A stretch of DNA of 64,000 nucleotides, taken from contig CAZOFH010000006.1 of NCBI GenBank assembly GCA_964579205.1, positions 1-64,000 of the forward strand. Reading direction: 5' to 3'. This stretch comes from UBA7867 sp964579205. Lineage in GTDB: Bacteria > Bacillota > Clostridia > Christensenellales > UBA1242. Under the pieces are notes generated by a model. It was given only the letters and a program-made list of their open reading frames with translations. It was not told the DNA's origin and did not search any database. Made by a program: the position numbers and the translations under genes. How positions within the stretch are numbered: position 1 is the stretch's first letter; each line of letters starts with the position of its first letter. This document shows, in pieces, positions 16,999-25,842 of this stretch.

Positions 16999-17979
16999 CT
17001 AGTTTGCACCTTGTCGGGCAGCGGCTGATTCTTTTTCGGCTGATGCTGCGATTTTGTCTTGACGATAACCAGAGATAAAAGTCTCAAAGATTGGTACATA
17101 GTCAATATCCAAAATATCCTCCATACAGCACAAGCCCGCCCCCTCGTTTAGACTAGACATTTGCGGCAGACGGTACATAATATTTTGCCGTCTCTCGGAT
17201 GCCGAGCCTGCCCGAGTTCTTCTCTGGCATCCCCCTGAATGCCTCACATACCTTTTTGTGTTGTCAATAAATCCTCTACCGCTACTCTGCTGCCACGATG
17301 ACAGCACATCTTGATTGTCCTCGACTAGGTTGGTAAAATTTCGCAAATCCGCCTCGTCCTTTGGCTTGGGCTCTTTGTCAGCCTGCACGCAAGCCACGTG
17401 GCGCATCTGCAAATCATAGTAGTGATTGAACATTAGAGAAAACACATCTGCATAAATATCATCTGCCAAGCGGTCTAGATATTCACGACTGGATTTTTTG
17501 ATATCGGCGACCACTACCTTGCGCTCATCCGCAGGCAGAGAGGTATTACGCCCAAACAAGCCAATCTTGTACTGGGTGTACTTGCGGTAAAAGTCCTCGC
17601 GCTCTTTAAAATTCAAAAACAGCATAATCTTGGTATAGTCGTCACCACACTCATCGAAGCCCTTTTCGCCCGGAGTACTATTGACCTCTTCCCAAGTAGG
17701 GTTTGTCTTGAGAATGATACCTCGTTGCTTGTGCATACGCCTGAGCAACTCAAAATTGTTGACATATCCCAAGATACCCAATTTGTCTCTACTTCTATCC
17801 GTAATGAGCGGATGACGAATCTTTAACTGGTCAAGCCTAATGTACAGAGAATTATCAGGACCAAAATCCTCGCCAGTGATACCAAACTCATCCTCAAAGA
17901 CCGAATCCCTAAAGACGTACCCCATCACCCGATGAAAATATGTAGGATGCTCCATCAGTTTTTCTATAGTATATTTCAT
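16999..17979 (-). CDS. Paralog 2 of the tandem family (short form, atypical segment)
   Basis: 326 residues. It shares HPTYFHRVMGYVFRDS, LGYVNNFELL, CGDDYTKIMLFLNF, QYKIGLFG, NQDVLSSW, YRLPQMSSLNE and DIDYVPIF with its neighbours. The central segment of long forms 1 and 4 is missing. Between NQDVLSSW and YRLPQ the sequence (GRGFIDNTKRYVRHSGG and so on) does not match the paralogs, which have GGKKYF-type sequence there. The DNA at this spot contains CATTCAGGGGGA, similar to an interspersed repeat elsewhere in the window, so it may have been replaced by repeat DNA. Still open throughout. Confidence 0.75.
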   Translation of the reverse strand: MKYTIEKLMEHPTYFHRVMGYVFRDSVFEDEFGITGEDFGPDNSLYIRLDQLKIRHPLITDRSRDKLGILGYVNNFELLRRMHKQRGIILKTNPTWEEVNSTPGEKGFDECGDDYTKIMLFLNFKEREDFYRKYTQYKIGLFGRNTSLPADERKVVVADIKKSSREYLDRLADDIYADVFSLMFNHYYDLQMRHVACVQADKEPKPKDEADLRNFTNLVEDNQDVLSSWQQSSGRGFIDNTKRYVRHSGGCQRRTRAGSASERRQNIMYRLPQMSSLNEGAGLCCMEDILDIDYVPIFETFISGYRQDKIAASAEKESAAARQGAN

Positions 17980-18135
17980 AATTATCCCTCTTTTGTTTTT
18001 CTATCATAACAATAGGATAGCCTCTCCCCCTATTGCCTGCGCTGTTATTTTGTCAAAAAGCCTAACTCCAATAGTCGCAAAACGGACTACCGCTTATCGC
18101 TGTGCGTAGGCTATAGGTTTTGGCTGTGCTAGCCA

Positions 18136-19149
18136 CTAGTCCGCAGCCTTTTGCGCAGATGCATCCGCACTATTTTCTGCAGCAGCACCGCCCATATAGT
18201 CTTGCCTAAAGCCATCCAAAAAGGTCTCAAAAATCGGCACATAGTCGATATCACGCACGCCCACGACACTACATCTAGCCACTTCTTCATCTAGGTTTGA
18301 AAATTGCGGCAAGCGGTATAAAATATTCTGCTTCCTCTCATATTCGGAGGTTGCACCGAATTTGCTATCATACTCGGTCGGGCGTATTGCGAACTGCTCG
18401 CGCAAATCAAAATACTTTTGCCCGCCACGGCTACGCCACGTCTCGATGACATCTTGATTGTCCTCGATGAGTTTGTCAAAAGTGCGCAAATCCTCCTCAT
18501 CCTTTGGCTTGGGAGCCTTGCCATTTTGATAGCAATACTCGTGCACCCCACGCAAATAGTACTGCTGATTGAGCATTAGCGAAAAGACATCAGAATAAAT
18601 TTGATTAGTCAAATACCCCAGATACGCCTGATTGTCCTTTTTGATATTCGCCACTACCTCTTTCCTTTGTTCGGTAGGCAAATTGTTGTTGCTATGACCG
18701 AAAACGCTGATTTTGTACTGATTGTACTTGCGTGCGAAATCATCACGCTCTTTAAAATTCAAAAACAACATAATCTTGGTATAGTCGTCACTACATTCCG
18801 AAAATCCCGCTTCGCCTGCAGCCGCATTCTTTTCTACTTCGTCCCACAAGACACTAGTATTTAGCCATCTACCTGTTTGCTTGTGCATATTCTTGAGCAA
18901 TTCAAAATCATTAATATACCCCAAGGCATTAAAATCCCTAGTAATATGGTCGCGTCTACCAGTCCACGTACCCTCGCGAATCATCCAGTCACGGCTCAGC
19001 CCTATCCTAATATAAAACCTGTCATCAGGTCCCACCACATCGCCGAAAACACCGAAATCATCGAAAAATCTAGTATTCCTCAACGAATATGCTATCACCC
19101 TGTGAAAATATGTAGGGCGCTCTAATAATTTGTTTAATGTATATTTCAT
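18136..19149 (-). CDS. Paralog 3 of the tandem family (short form)
   Basis: 337 residues from the ATG at 19149 (MKYTLNKLLERPTYFHRV), which aligns with its paralogs and has GAAGG at good distance; an upstream GTG would add three residues. All family motifs are present: LGYINDFELL, CSDDYTKIMLFLNF, QYKISVFG, IYSDVFSLM, NQDVIETW, YRLPQFSNLDE and DIDYVPIF. Like paralog 2 it lacks the central insert. It contains the extra loop after YIRIGLSRDW. Function unknown. Confidence 0.8.
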   Translation of the reverse strand: MKYTLNKLLERPTYFHRVIAYSLRNTRFFDDFGVFGDVVGPDDRFYIRIGLSRDWMIREGTWTGRRDHITRDFNALGYINDFELLKNMHKQTGRWLNTSVLWDEVEKNAAAGEAGFSECSDDYTKIMLFLNFKERDDFARKYNQYKISVFGHSNNNLPTEQRKEVVANIKKDNQAYLGYLTNQIYSDVFSLMLNQQYYLRGVHEYCYQNGKAPKPKDEEDLRTFDKLIEDNQDVIETWRSRGGQKYFDLREQFAIRPTEYDSKFGATSEYERKQNILYRLPQFSNLDEEVARCSVVGVRDIDYVPIFETFLDGFRQDYMGGAAAENSADASAQKAAD

Positions 19150-19338
19150 AACCATCACCTTCGATTATTTTTTGTTAAAAATCCTCTCACGACCTGCCAA
19201 AACATAACTCTTATTCTCACTTAATCACGCAGCGCTATCCACCCGCTCTCAAAGTAGCGAGCGCCCGTATACGAGCCCTGTTAATTCTTCGCCTCAGCGA
19301 CCTAATAGTGCTTTTGCCTGTCAATAGTCACAAAAGCG

Positions 19339-20511
19339 TCAGTTTGTACCGCGCTCGGCATACTTTGCCTTGCTACCACTAATGCTCTTTTGATAACAGT
19401 CCTCTTTGTAATCGTCTACAAAAGTCTGGAATAACGGCACATAGTCGATGTCGCGCAAGCCGACTAGGCTGCAGCTAGCAGTCTCTTCGTTTAGGCTAGA
19501 GAACTGCGGCAGACGATATAGGATATTTTGCTGTCTAGTATACTCTGAGTTTACGCCATATTTCTCTACCATACTAGCCGACTGGCTAGACACTGCGAGC
19601 CTATTCTTAAAGTATTTTTTGCCCCCAGTCTTTTTCCACATTTTGATAGCGTCTTGGTTATTCATCACCAATGCGGTAAACCTTTGCAAATCCTCGTCGT
19701 CTTTTTGGATAGCCTTGAGCCTGTCATTGATGACTTTTGTAATGTATTTTTGTTTGTAAGCGTCGCCAGATTTTTTGCCTCTCAGATGTGCAGGCAACGC
19801 CTCGAGCGAAACAATCATATCGGCACGCCCCTCTGGGCTATCTTTTGAAATCGCGAACCTCGCAGGGTGGTCACGGCGATAGATATCCATCAGAGTCTGC
19901 GAATAATTGCCGTCGTGGTCAGTCACTCTATGCACAAATTCCAAAAACTCTTTGTTTTTGTCCTGCTGCTCTTGCAAATGGTAATAATTGTCTAGCATTA
20001 GAGAGAACACATCATAATAAATCTCGTCAGCCAAGCGGTCTAGGTAATCACGATTGTCCGCCTTTAACTTGGCGACCTCGGCTTTTCTCTGCTCAATCGA
20101 TTGCGCAGCGCTCCTTTTGCCGAGCTGGCGAATCTTGTACTGGATAAACCTGCTATAATAGTCTTGCTTATCGCCAAAGTTTAAAAAGAGCATCATTTTG
20201 GCATAATCATCGCTACACTTCTCAAAATCAGCCCCATCCTGACGCGCCTTTGCCTCGAGCCACAGACGATTTGAACTAGCGACTTTGCCGCCCTGCATAT
20301 ACATATGCTTGAGGAATTCAAAGTCATTGATATACCCCAAAATGCACTCATCCTTTACGCAATCCAGCCTCACATATAGCCTATCATCCTGCCCGAAAAT
20401 CACCCCCGGTATCCCAAAATCGTCTACATACGGAGTATTCCTAAGAGCGTATGCTATCACCCTGTGAAAATACGCAGGATGGTCTAATAATGTTTCTATA
20501 TTATATTTCAT
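19339..20511 (-). CDS. Paralog 4 of the tandem family (long form)
   Basis: 390 residues. Motif positions: HPAYFHRV (11-18), LGYINDFE (58-65), CSDDYAKMMLFLNF (99-112), QYKI (124-127), IYYDVFSLM (164-172), central insert (about 185-272), NQD (285-287), GGKKYF (296-301), YRLPQFSSLNE (332-342) and DIDYVPLF (354-361). The strongest conservation is at both ends. No known fold or catalytic signature was recognised. It is the first gene after trmD (47 bp gap), so the array is probably read from the translation operon. Intergenic gaps inside the array are 156-194 bp and share no clear repeat. Confidence 0.8.
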   Translation of the reverse strand: MKYNIETLLDHPAYFHRVIAYALRNTPYVDDFGIPGVIFGQDDRLYVRLDCVKDECILGYINDFEFLKHMYMQGGKVASSNRLWLEAKARQDGADFEKCSDDYAKMMLFLNFGDKQDYYSRFIQYKIRQLGKRSAAQSIEQRKAEVAKLKADNRDYLDRLADEIYYDVFSLMLDNYYHLQEQQDKNKEFLEFVHRVTDHDGNYSQTLMDIYRRDHPARFAISKDSPEGRADMIVSLEALPAHLRGKKSGDAYKQKYITKVINDRLKAIQKDDEDLQRFTALVMNNQDAIKMWKKTGGKKYFKNRLAVSSQSASMVEKYGVNSEYTRQQNILYRLPQFSSLNEETASCSLVGLRDIDYVPLFQTFVDDYKEDCYQKSISGSKAKYAERGTN

Positions 20512-20558
20512 AATGATTACCTTCTTTTTTGCTTTTCTCCCAATTTCCCACTACTAGC

Positions 20559-21230
20559 CTAATCTCTTTTTAGCAAATCAGGGCGGCGCAGGGCTGTCAA
20601 TTTTTCACTCTCGGCACGGCGCCACTTTGCGATTTCGCCATGATTACCACTTAACAGCACCTCGGGCACCTTTAACCCACGAAATTCTGCTGGGCGAGTA
20701 TACTGCGGAAACTCAAGCAAATCCTCGCTAAATGTCTCATTGCGAGCGGAATTGATATTACCTAGCACGTTAGGCAGCAGCCGGCAAACAGCATCCGTCA
20801 CCACCATACTAGCCAATTCCCCTCCAGTGAGGATGTAGTCGCCGATACTAATCTCTTGGTCCACAAAAGTGTCGATTACGCGCTGGTCTATTCCCTCATA
20901 GTGTCCACAAATGAGTATGAGGTGCTTTTTCTCAGACAAATCGGCAGCAATTTTTTGCGAAAAGCGGTCGCCCTTTGGCGACATATAGATGACCCACGCG
21001 TCGTCATCCAAAACACTCTCGATGCAGTCGAATAACGGCTGAGGCGTCATCAATAGCCCTTCACCACCACCAAAAGTATAGTCGTCGCACTTGTGATGTT
21101 TGTCCAAAGAAAACTCTCTGATGTCTATCACATTTATCTCTATCGCCCCGACCTTGCTCGCGCGCTCTAGAATACTTTCCCTCAATGGAGCGAAACTATT
21201 CGGAAAAAGCGTGAGAATATCAATCTTCAT
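20559..21230 (-). CDS. trmD: tRNA (guanine37-N1)-methyltransferase TrmD
   Basis: 223 residues, SPOUT family. Diagnostic segments: MKIDILTLFPNSF, DDYTFGGGEGLLM, LICGHYEGIDQRV, SIGDYILTGGE and the C-terminal YTRPAEFRGLKVPEVLLSG. It uses AdoMet to methylate G37 next to the anticodon and prevents frameshifting. The start overlaps the rimM end by 11 bases, typical of coupled translation. Confidence 0.97.
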   Translation of the reverse strand: MKIDILTLFPNSFAPLRESILERASKVGAIEINVIDIREFSLDKHHKCDDYTFGGGEGLLMTPQPLFDCIESVLDDDAWVIYMSPKGDRFSQKIAADLSEKKHLILICGHYEGIDQRVIDTFVDQEISIGDYILTGGELASMVVTDAVCRLLPNVLGNINSARNETFSEDLLEFPQYTRPAEFRGLKVPEVLLSGNHGEIAKWRRAESEKLTALRRPDLLKRD

Positions 21231-21720
21231 AATCTGTCACCTCGCTAAATTTTGCCTTGTCTACCACGATTTTCTTTGCTTGAGTATCCACCGACAGAAA
21301 AACCGTGCGCAAAAACGGGCACGCGATGCTAGCAAAATCTCGATGAATGGTGAGGATATCAGTCGAACCGTAATTCTCCACCTCGACCACTTTGCCCACA
21401 TACTCACCGTCAGCCGTGTACACTTCGCAATCGACAAGGTCAGCGAAAAGATACTCACCATTGTCTAGGCTAACATCGACGCCGTCAGGTATACTGATGA
21501 TTGCGTCGCGTAATTCCTCTGCAGCATTCCTATCCCGTGAGATGTCGAGCGAAACATACGCATACCCGTCACGTATAGAGCAAGCAGTAATGTGTGCCGT
21601 CTTGCCCGCTACCACCACCTCGGTGTCAGGGCGCAAAAATTCTGCCTTGGATAAAGGCAAAACCTTGAGTTCGCCCTTGATACCTTGCGGCTTTAGCACT
21701 TTGCCCAATTCTATTACCAT
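21220..21720 (-). CDS. rimM: Ribosome maturation factor RimM
   Basis: 166 residues from the ATG at 21720 (MVIELGKVLKPQGIKGELKV), preceded by GGGAGGG. A longer in-frame reading to 21795 would run through the hairpin upstream and is rejected. The N-terminal RimM domain is followed by the PRC-barrel half (VDVSLDNGEYLFADLVDCEV). It assists 16S 3'-domain maturation and binds S19. Overlap with trmD is conserved among Bacillota. Confidence 0.95.
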   Translation of the reverse strand: MVIELGKVLKPQGIKGELKVLPLSKAEFLRPDTEVVVAGKTAHITACSIRDGYAYVSLDISRDRNAAEELRDAIISIPDGVDVSLDNGEYLFADLVDCEVYTADGEYVGKVVEVENYGSTDILTIHRDFASIACPFLRTVFLSVDTQAKKIVVDKAKFSEVTDYED

Positions 21721-21732
21721 TTTCCCTCCCAA

Positions 21733-21765
21733 TAAAAAACGAGAAATGTTTGACACAATTCTCGT
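21733..21765 (-). terminator. Terminator-like hairpin between rpsP and rimM
   Basis: On the minus strand ACGAGAA (21759-21765) pairs with TTCTCGT (21739-21745), followed by six T residues and then directly by the rimM RBS. It may partly terminate transcription after rpsP and set a lower level of rimM/trmD than of S16. Alternatively it could be a processing site. Confidence 0.55.
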
Positions 21766-21810
21766 CCAGCACAAGAAAGCCCGTGCAAGACACAAACTTT
21801 CTCAAAAAAA

Positions 21811-22143
21811 TTATTCCGCAGCAGCAGCCTCAGCATCAGCCTCTTTTGCCTTTGGTGCAGGAGGCATCTTTTTGGCACGAGGAGCCACGTAAGGCTTAGC
21901 CTCGATGATGCCGTCCTTTACTAGCAACTCTTTTGCAGTCTCGGTAGGAGTAGCACCCACGCTCAACCAGTATTGTACACGGTCCTTTTTGAGGTTAAGT
22001 TCAAAAGGCTCCTTGAGCGGGTTGTAAGTACCCAAGTTCTCAATGTACTTACCGTTTCTTGCGCAACGAGAATCCGCTGCCACCACACGGTAGAATGGTG
22101 ATTTTTTGTCGCCCATACGGGTCAATCTAATTTTAACTGCCAT
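21811..22143 (-). CDS. rpsP: 30S ribosomal protein S16
   Basis: 110 residues. MAVKIRLTRMGDKKSPFYRV and NLGTYNPL are diagnostic. The core is about 80 residues; the remaining 30 form an Ala/Pro/Lys/Glu tail, somewhat longer than usual. It is 42 bp downstream of ffh with AAGGAG before the ATG. Confidence 0.97.
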   Translation of the reverse strand: MAVKIRLTRMGDKKSPFYRVVAADSRCARNGKYIENLGTYNPLKEPFELNLKKDRVQYWLSVGATPTETAKELLVKDGIIEAKPYVAPRAKKMPPAPKAKEADAEAAAAE

Positions 22144-22185
22144 TTTGTAATTTTCTCCTTAAATAAATTATATAATTTTCGTTAA

Positions 22186-23505
22186 TTAAAACGGAAATTT
22201 CATCTTTTTGCCTTTTTTGCCGCCGTATTGCTTCATCAAATCCTTGCTTTGATTGAATTGCTTTAACAAGGTGTTTACCTCTTGTATCGAGGTGCCACTA
22301 CCCTGCGCAATACGCTTTTTCTGCCCTGCCTTGATACAGTCTGGGTCCATACGCTCTTTTTCTGTCATCGACTGGATAATCGCCTTGTTTTTGGCAATCT
22401 CATGCTCATCCACCGTCACATTACCGACTTTGTTTCTGAGCCCCGGAATCATATCCATTAGAGTGTTGATATCGCCCATTTTCTTTACATTCTCGATTTG
22501 GTTGAGATAGTCCTGCAAGGTAAAGGAATTTTCTCTGAACGAACGCTGCAACTGCTCCAATTCTTTTTGGTCGACAGCGCTCTGAGCCTTCTCAATGAGA
22601 GTCATCACATCACCCATCCCCAAAATCCTGCTCGCCATCCTATCGGGGTAAAACGGCTCAAGGTCGCCCAATTTTTCGCCGACACCACAGTACTTGATAG
22701 GCTTGCCTGTGACCGCCTTGACCGATAATGCCACACCACCGCGAGTGTCACCGTCAAGTTTGGTAACAATGATACCCGTCACATCTAGTTGGTCATTAAA
22801 CTCCTTTGCCACAGTCACACTGTCTTGACCAGTCATCGCATCGATGGTAAAGAGGATTTCATTCGGCTCGATAGCGGACTTGAGTTCTCTCAACTCCTCC
22901 ATCATCTTCTCGTCAATGTGCAGCCTACCTGCAGTATCTAGGATGACCACATCCAACCCCTGCTCCTTTGCGTGAGCGATAGCCTGCCGCGCCGTCTTGA
23001 CCGGGTCTTGGGTACCGCGCTCAAACACCTCGACATTGGCTTGCTTGCCCACAATCTTGAGTTGCTCGATAGCAGACGGACGATAGATATCACATCCGAC
23101 CAACAGCGGACGCTTGCCTTGCGACTTGAGCAATGCACTCAATTTACCACACAGAGTAGTCTTACCAGCACCTTGCAAACCGCACATCATAATGACGGCA
23201 GGCGGAGTGCCCGAAAAATCAAGTTTTGACTGAGTGCTACCCATCAATTCGACCAGTTCGTCACGGACAATCTTGATCACCTGCTGCCCTGGGGTCAGAC
23301 TCTCTAACACCTCGACACCGCCCGCTTTCGCCGAAACATCCGCGATGAACTTTTTGGCTACCGCATAGTTGACATCAGCCTCGAGCAGAGCCACGCGTAT
23401 CTCACGCATCGCCTGATTAACCTCGAGTTCGGTCAACTTGCCGCGCTGAGTGATTTTGCTGAAAATGTGGTTTAGCCTTTGGGACAACCCCTCAAACAAA
23501 GCCAT
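22186..23505 (-). CDS. ffh: Signal recognition particle protein Ffh
   Basis: 439 residues. N domain, then G domain with GLQGAGKTTLCGKL, DTAGRLHID and TKLDGDTRGG, then the methionine-rich M domain ending in a Lys-rich tail. It binds signal sequences with SRP RNA and targets ribosomes to FtsY. It starts 2 bp after ylxM, with its RBS inside the ylxM end. No SRP RNA gene was seen in the window. Confidence 0.98.
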   Translation of the reverse strand: MALFEGLSQRLNHIFSKITQRGKLTELEVNQAMREIRVALLEADVNYAVAKKFIADVSAKAGGVEVLESLTPGQQVIKIVRDELVELMGSTQSKLDFSGTPPAVIMMCGLQGAGKTTLCGKLSALLKSQGKRPLLVGCDIYRPSAIEQLKIVGKQANVEVFERGTQDPVKTARQAIAHAKEQGLDVVILDTAGRLHIDEKMMEELRELKSAIEPNEILFTIDAMTGQDSVTVAKEFNDQLDVTGIIVTKLDGDTRGGVALSVKAVTGKPIKYCGVGEKLGDLEPFYPDRMASRILGMGDVMTLIEKAQSAVDQKELEQLQRSFRENSFTLQDYLNQIENVKKMGDINTLMDMIPGLRNKVGNVTVDEHEIAKNKAIIQSMTEKERMDPDCIKAGQKKRIAQGSGTSIQEVNTLLKQFNQSKDLMKQYGGKKGKKMKFPF

Positions 23506-23507
23506 AT

Positions 23508-23849
23508 CTAACCCTCCAAAGTCTTGAATAATTGAGTGAATTCGTGAGCGATGCGACGAGCCTGCGACTTGTCCACAGCCACACTACTAGCGACGCCGCC
23601 GACTCTCGACAAAATATCGTGATACTTGCCTACCAGCCCTAGCCGCTGCTCAAAAGCCTCTAACTTTGCCTTGCTCCGTCGCAAGACATCGCCTACCGCC
23701 TGCCGCGTAGTGCCGTTTTGTGAAGCAATCTCCTCTAATGTGGCATTGTAATCCACATAACGGCGCACAATGTCATATTGATTTTTGGTCAAGCAACCGC
23801 CGTAAAAATCCAGCAGTTCCGCCAAATACATCTGCTCGGCTAATCTCAT
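23508..23849 (-). CDS. ylxM: YlxM family SRP-associated HTH protein
   Basis: 113 residues. An HTH of the sigma-70 region 4 type spans about 20-60 (LTKNQYDIVRRYVDYN, then EEIASQNGTTRQAVGDVLRR). YlxM regularly precedes ffh in Bacillota and is reported to modulate SRP GTPase activity. It is the first gene of the ffh-rpsP-rimM-trmD operon; GAGGTGAG precedes the ATG. Confidence 0.93.
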   Translation of the reverse strand: MRLAEQMYLAELLDFYGGCLTKNQYDIVRRYVDYNATLEEIASQNGTTRQAVGDVLRRSKAKLEAFEQRLGLVGKYHDILSRVGGVASSVAVDKSQARRIAHEFTQLFKTLEG

Positions 23850-23871
23850 CTCTCACCTCAGTAAAAGGCTT

Positions 23872-23925
23872 GTAAAGTATTTCTACTTTACATAGATTAT
23901 ATACGATTTCGCCCGCATTGTCAAG
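23872..23925 (-). promoter_or_regulatory. Consensus promoter and 5' hairpin of the ylxM-ffh operon
   Basis: Perfect TTGACA (23920-23925), 17-base spacer and TATAAT (23897-23902), minus strand. The predicted transcript begins almost at an 8-bp perfect hairpin, GTAAAGTA / TACTTTAC with a 5-nt loop (23872-23892). This could stabilise the mRNA 5' end or act as an operator palindrome. Confidence 0.85.
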
Positions 23926-23981
23926 AGGTTTTTACGATTTTTTGTGATTTTTTTTGCGGAATATTCGGGATGACGGCATAA

Positions 23982-24011
23982 TTGAATACAAAGAATAAAA
24001 TACCATATAAT
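23982..24011 (+). promoter_or_regulatory. Promoter of the lytic transglycosylase gene
   Basis: TTGAAT (23982-23987), 18-base spacer, TATAAT (24006-24011), divergent from the ylxM promoter. Confidence 0.6.
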
Positions 24012-24060
24012 ATATAAGGAATAAAAAATAAAAGAGGACAGGGCAAAAAAAATACCAAAA

Positions 24061-24603
24061 ATGAGCCAGAAAAAGCGGATATGTAGTATAATAATTGTCT
24101 CAGTGCTGGCTGTGGGACTGGCGTTTTTGGGGGCGGTAGTGTACTGCTTCCCCATCAAATATCGAGAGGAAATCACACAATACGCCAGCCAGTTTGACGT
24201 GAATCCGACACTCATTGCGAGTGTAATAAATGCCGAAAGTCACTTTCGGGCGGACGCTGTGTCCCCCAAGGGCGCAATCGGGCTAATGCAACTAATGCCC
24301 GCGACGGCAGAAGAATTAGCAAATAAACTCGGGCGCACGGATTTTGTCGCAGAAGATTTGCTCGACCCTGCCACCAATATTATGCTCGGGACATTTTACT
24401 TGCAGATTTTGATAGATGAATTTGGCGAGGAAAAAACCGCCCTTTGCGCCTACAATGCCGGACCGAATAAGGTTCGTTCTTGGCTCAAAAGCAGCACTTT
24501 TAGCACGGACGGGACAAATTTAGCCCAAATCCCCTACCCCGAGACACGGGATTATAGCGAGAAAATCGCCTTTTTCAAAAAAATATATGCCGTGCTTTTT
24601 TGA
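24061..24603 (+). CDS. Lytic transglycosylase (SLT domain)
   Basis: 180 residues. An N-terminal signal-anchor (about 8-30) is followed by an Slt70-type catalytic domain: catalytic Glu59 in VINAESHFRADAVSPKGA, then GLMQLMPATA, NIMLGTFYL and ALCAYNAGPNKV. It cleaves peptidoglycan glycan strands outside the membrane. The RBS is poor: the GAGG upstream is about 23 bases from the ATG. Confidence 0.93.
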   Translation: MSQKKRICSIIIVSVLAVGLAFLGAVVYCFPIKYREEITQYASQFDVNPTLIASVINAESHFRADAVSPKGAIGLMQLMPATAEELANKLGRTDFVAEDLLDPATNIMLGTFYLQILIDEFGEEKTALCAYNAGPNKVRSWLKSSTFSTDGTNLAQIPYPETRDYSEKIAFFKKIYAVLF

Positions 24604-24615
24604 GGTCAAATTTTG

Positions 24616-24644
24616 TTGACTAAAATTCGCCCTTGTGATAAAAT
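24616..24644 (+). promoter_or_regulatory. Promoter of the DegV-like gene
   Basis: TTGACT (24616-24621), 17-base spacer, TAAAAT (24639-24644), 25 bases before the start codon. Confidence 0.7.
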
Positions 24645-24669
24645 TTGTGAAAAAGATAGTAGGTGAAAT

Positions 24670-25536
24670 ATGTTTAATTTTTACGTGGACGCTTTGGGCG
24701 ATATGTACGGCGAGGAATTGGCGAAAAATGGGCTAAATCTCGCACCGAGCAAACTACAATGCAGGGACAAAATCATTAATTTTGAGGGATACAGTGCGGA
24801 TGCCGACATCGCAAACATCATAGACTGCGTACACAAGCAAAAATGCGACCTCATCCCCCTCACCGCAGACGAGTGGTTTGACTTTTTTAGCCAAGATATC
24901 GAGCACGGGCTGGATGTGATATTTTTTAGCATTTCGTTTAACCTGCGCAAGGACAAAGGCAAGGCGATAAAAGAGGCTTTTGCAAAGTTGAATAAGACCT
25001 ATCCCAACTCAAAAGCAATCCTCGTCAACACGCAAACTTTTTCACGCGGCACTAGCGAAATCGCGTCGCTCGCTCATCTCATATATACCAAGACGGACGA
25101 CATTGACCAAGCGCTCGATTTTGCAGAGACGATTATCGGCAAATTCGTCAGCCTTATCGCACTCGACAGCGTGGATAATCTAAAGAATAGCCCGCTACTC
25201 TGCCCGATTGCCAGCCAGTTTTTCGGGAGTTCACTCAACCTTATGCCGCTAGTCAGCATCGACACCGAGGGCAAATTCCGCCTATTTGACAAGGCAAAAG
25301 GCTACAAATCCGCCGTATCAAAACTCTATAGCAATGTCAAGCAAAACGGGCTAAATGTCGCAGACTATACCTTTAGCATCGTTTATTTTGATGCGGAAAA
25401 AGAAGCGCGCGAACTGTATGACCGCTTCCGCAAAATCGTCACCGAAAACGAAATCCGCCTCGTCCCTATGTCTCCGCAAAACGCCACCCTCTGCGGCGGC
25501 AAATGCATCAGCCTCACCTTCCATAGTAGGTTTTGA
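24670..25536 (+). CDS. DegV family-like protein (divergent)
   Basis: 288 residues. The overall DegV pattern is visible: a short beta-strand start, a phosphate/lipid-binding style DVIFFSISFNLRKDKGKA where DegV has SS-x-LSGTYQSA, then SLNLMPLVSIDTEGKFRLFD, equivalent to the KPIL-x-x-x-x-G segment, and KAKGYKSA. DegV (FakB-type) proteins bind fatty acids, usually as partners of FakA kinase. The canonical TSQPS and SGT motifs are degenerate, so lipid binding is uncertain. Confidence 0.65.
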   Translation: MFNFYVDALGDMYGEELAKNGLNLAPSKLQCRDKIINFEGYSADADIANIIDCVHKQKCDLIPLTADEWFDFFSQDIEHGLDVIFFSISFNLRKDKGKAIKEAFAKLNKTYPNSKAILVNTQTFSRGTSEIASLAHLIYTKTDDIDQALDFAETIIGKFVSLIALDSVDNLKNSPLLCPIASQFFGSSLNLMPLVSIDTEGKFRLFDKAKGYKSAVSKLYSNVKQNGLNVADYTFSIVYFDAEKEARELYDRFRKIVTENEIRLVPMSPQNATLCGGKCISLTFHSRF

Positions 25537-25842
25537 CAAAGGAAGAGAGTACCCTGATAATATAAGATAAAAACTATCATTGCGAACCCGCCCTCATAGC
25601 CCTGCTTATGTCACAATCTTAGATTCGTTCTACGGAAATTTTGGCAGCGACAATCATAGTGATAGAATGCAGCCGTTTATACGGATTACTGGAGTCAGGA
25701 ACGCATCCCCAGCATTGAGCGATGCGAATACTGGAGCGTTTTGGGTTCAGCACTGCGTGCCTCACCGATTCCACGGCAGGCGATGCCTGCCGTGGAATAA
25801 CAACCAAGGCGAAGGATAGACACGCTCGCGGGGATGACCGAA
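25537..25842. other. Non-coding stretch with perfect hairpin
   Basis: No supportable gene. It contains a perfect 11-bp hairpin, CCACGGCAGGC / GCCTGCCGTGG with a GAT loop (25771-25795). Flanking sequence looks like decayed interspersed-repeat DNA. Short open frames here are on both strands without ribosome binding sites. Confidence 0.6.

Noticed and set aside
17150..17290. Compensated frameshift in paralog 2
   Set aside because: Reading the other two frames across the odd segment gave a stop codon or no better match to the paralogs.
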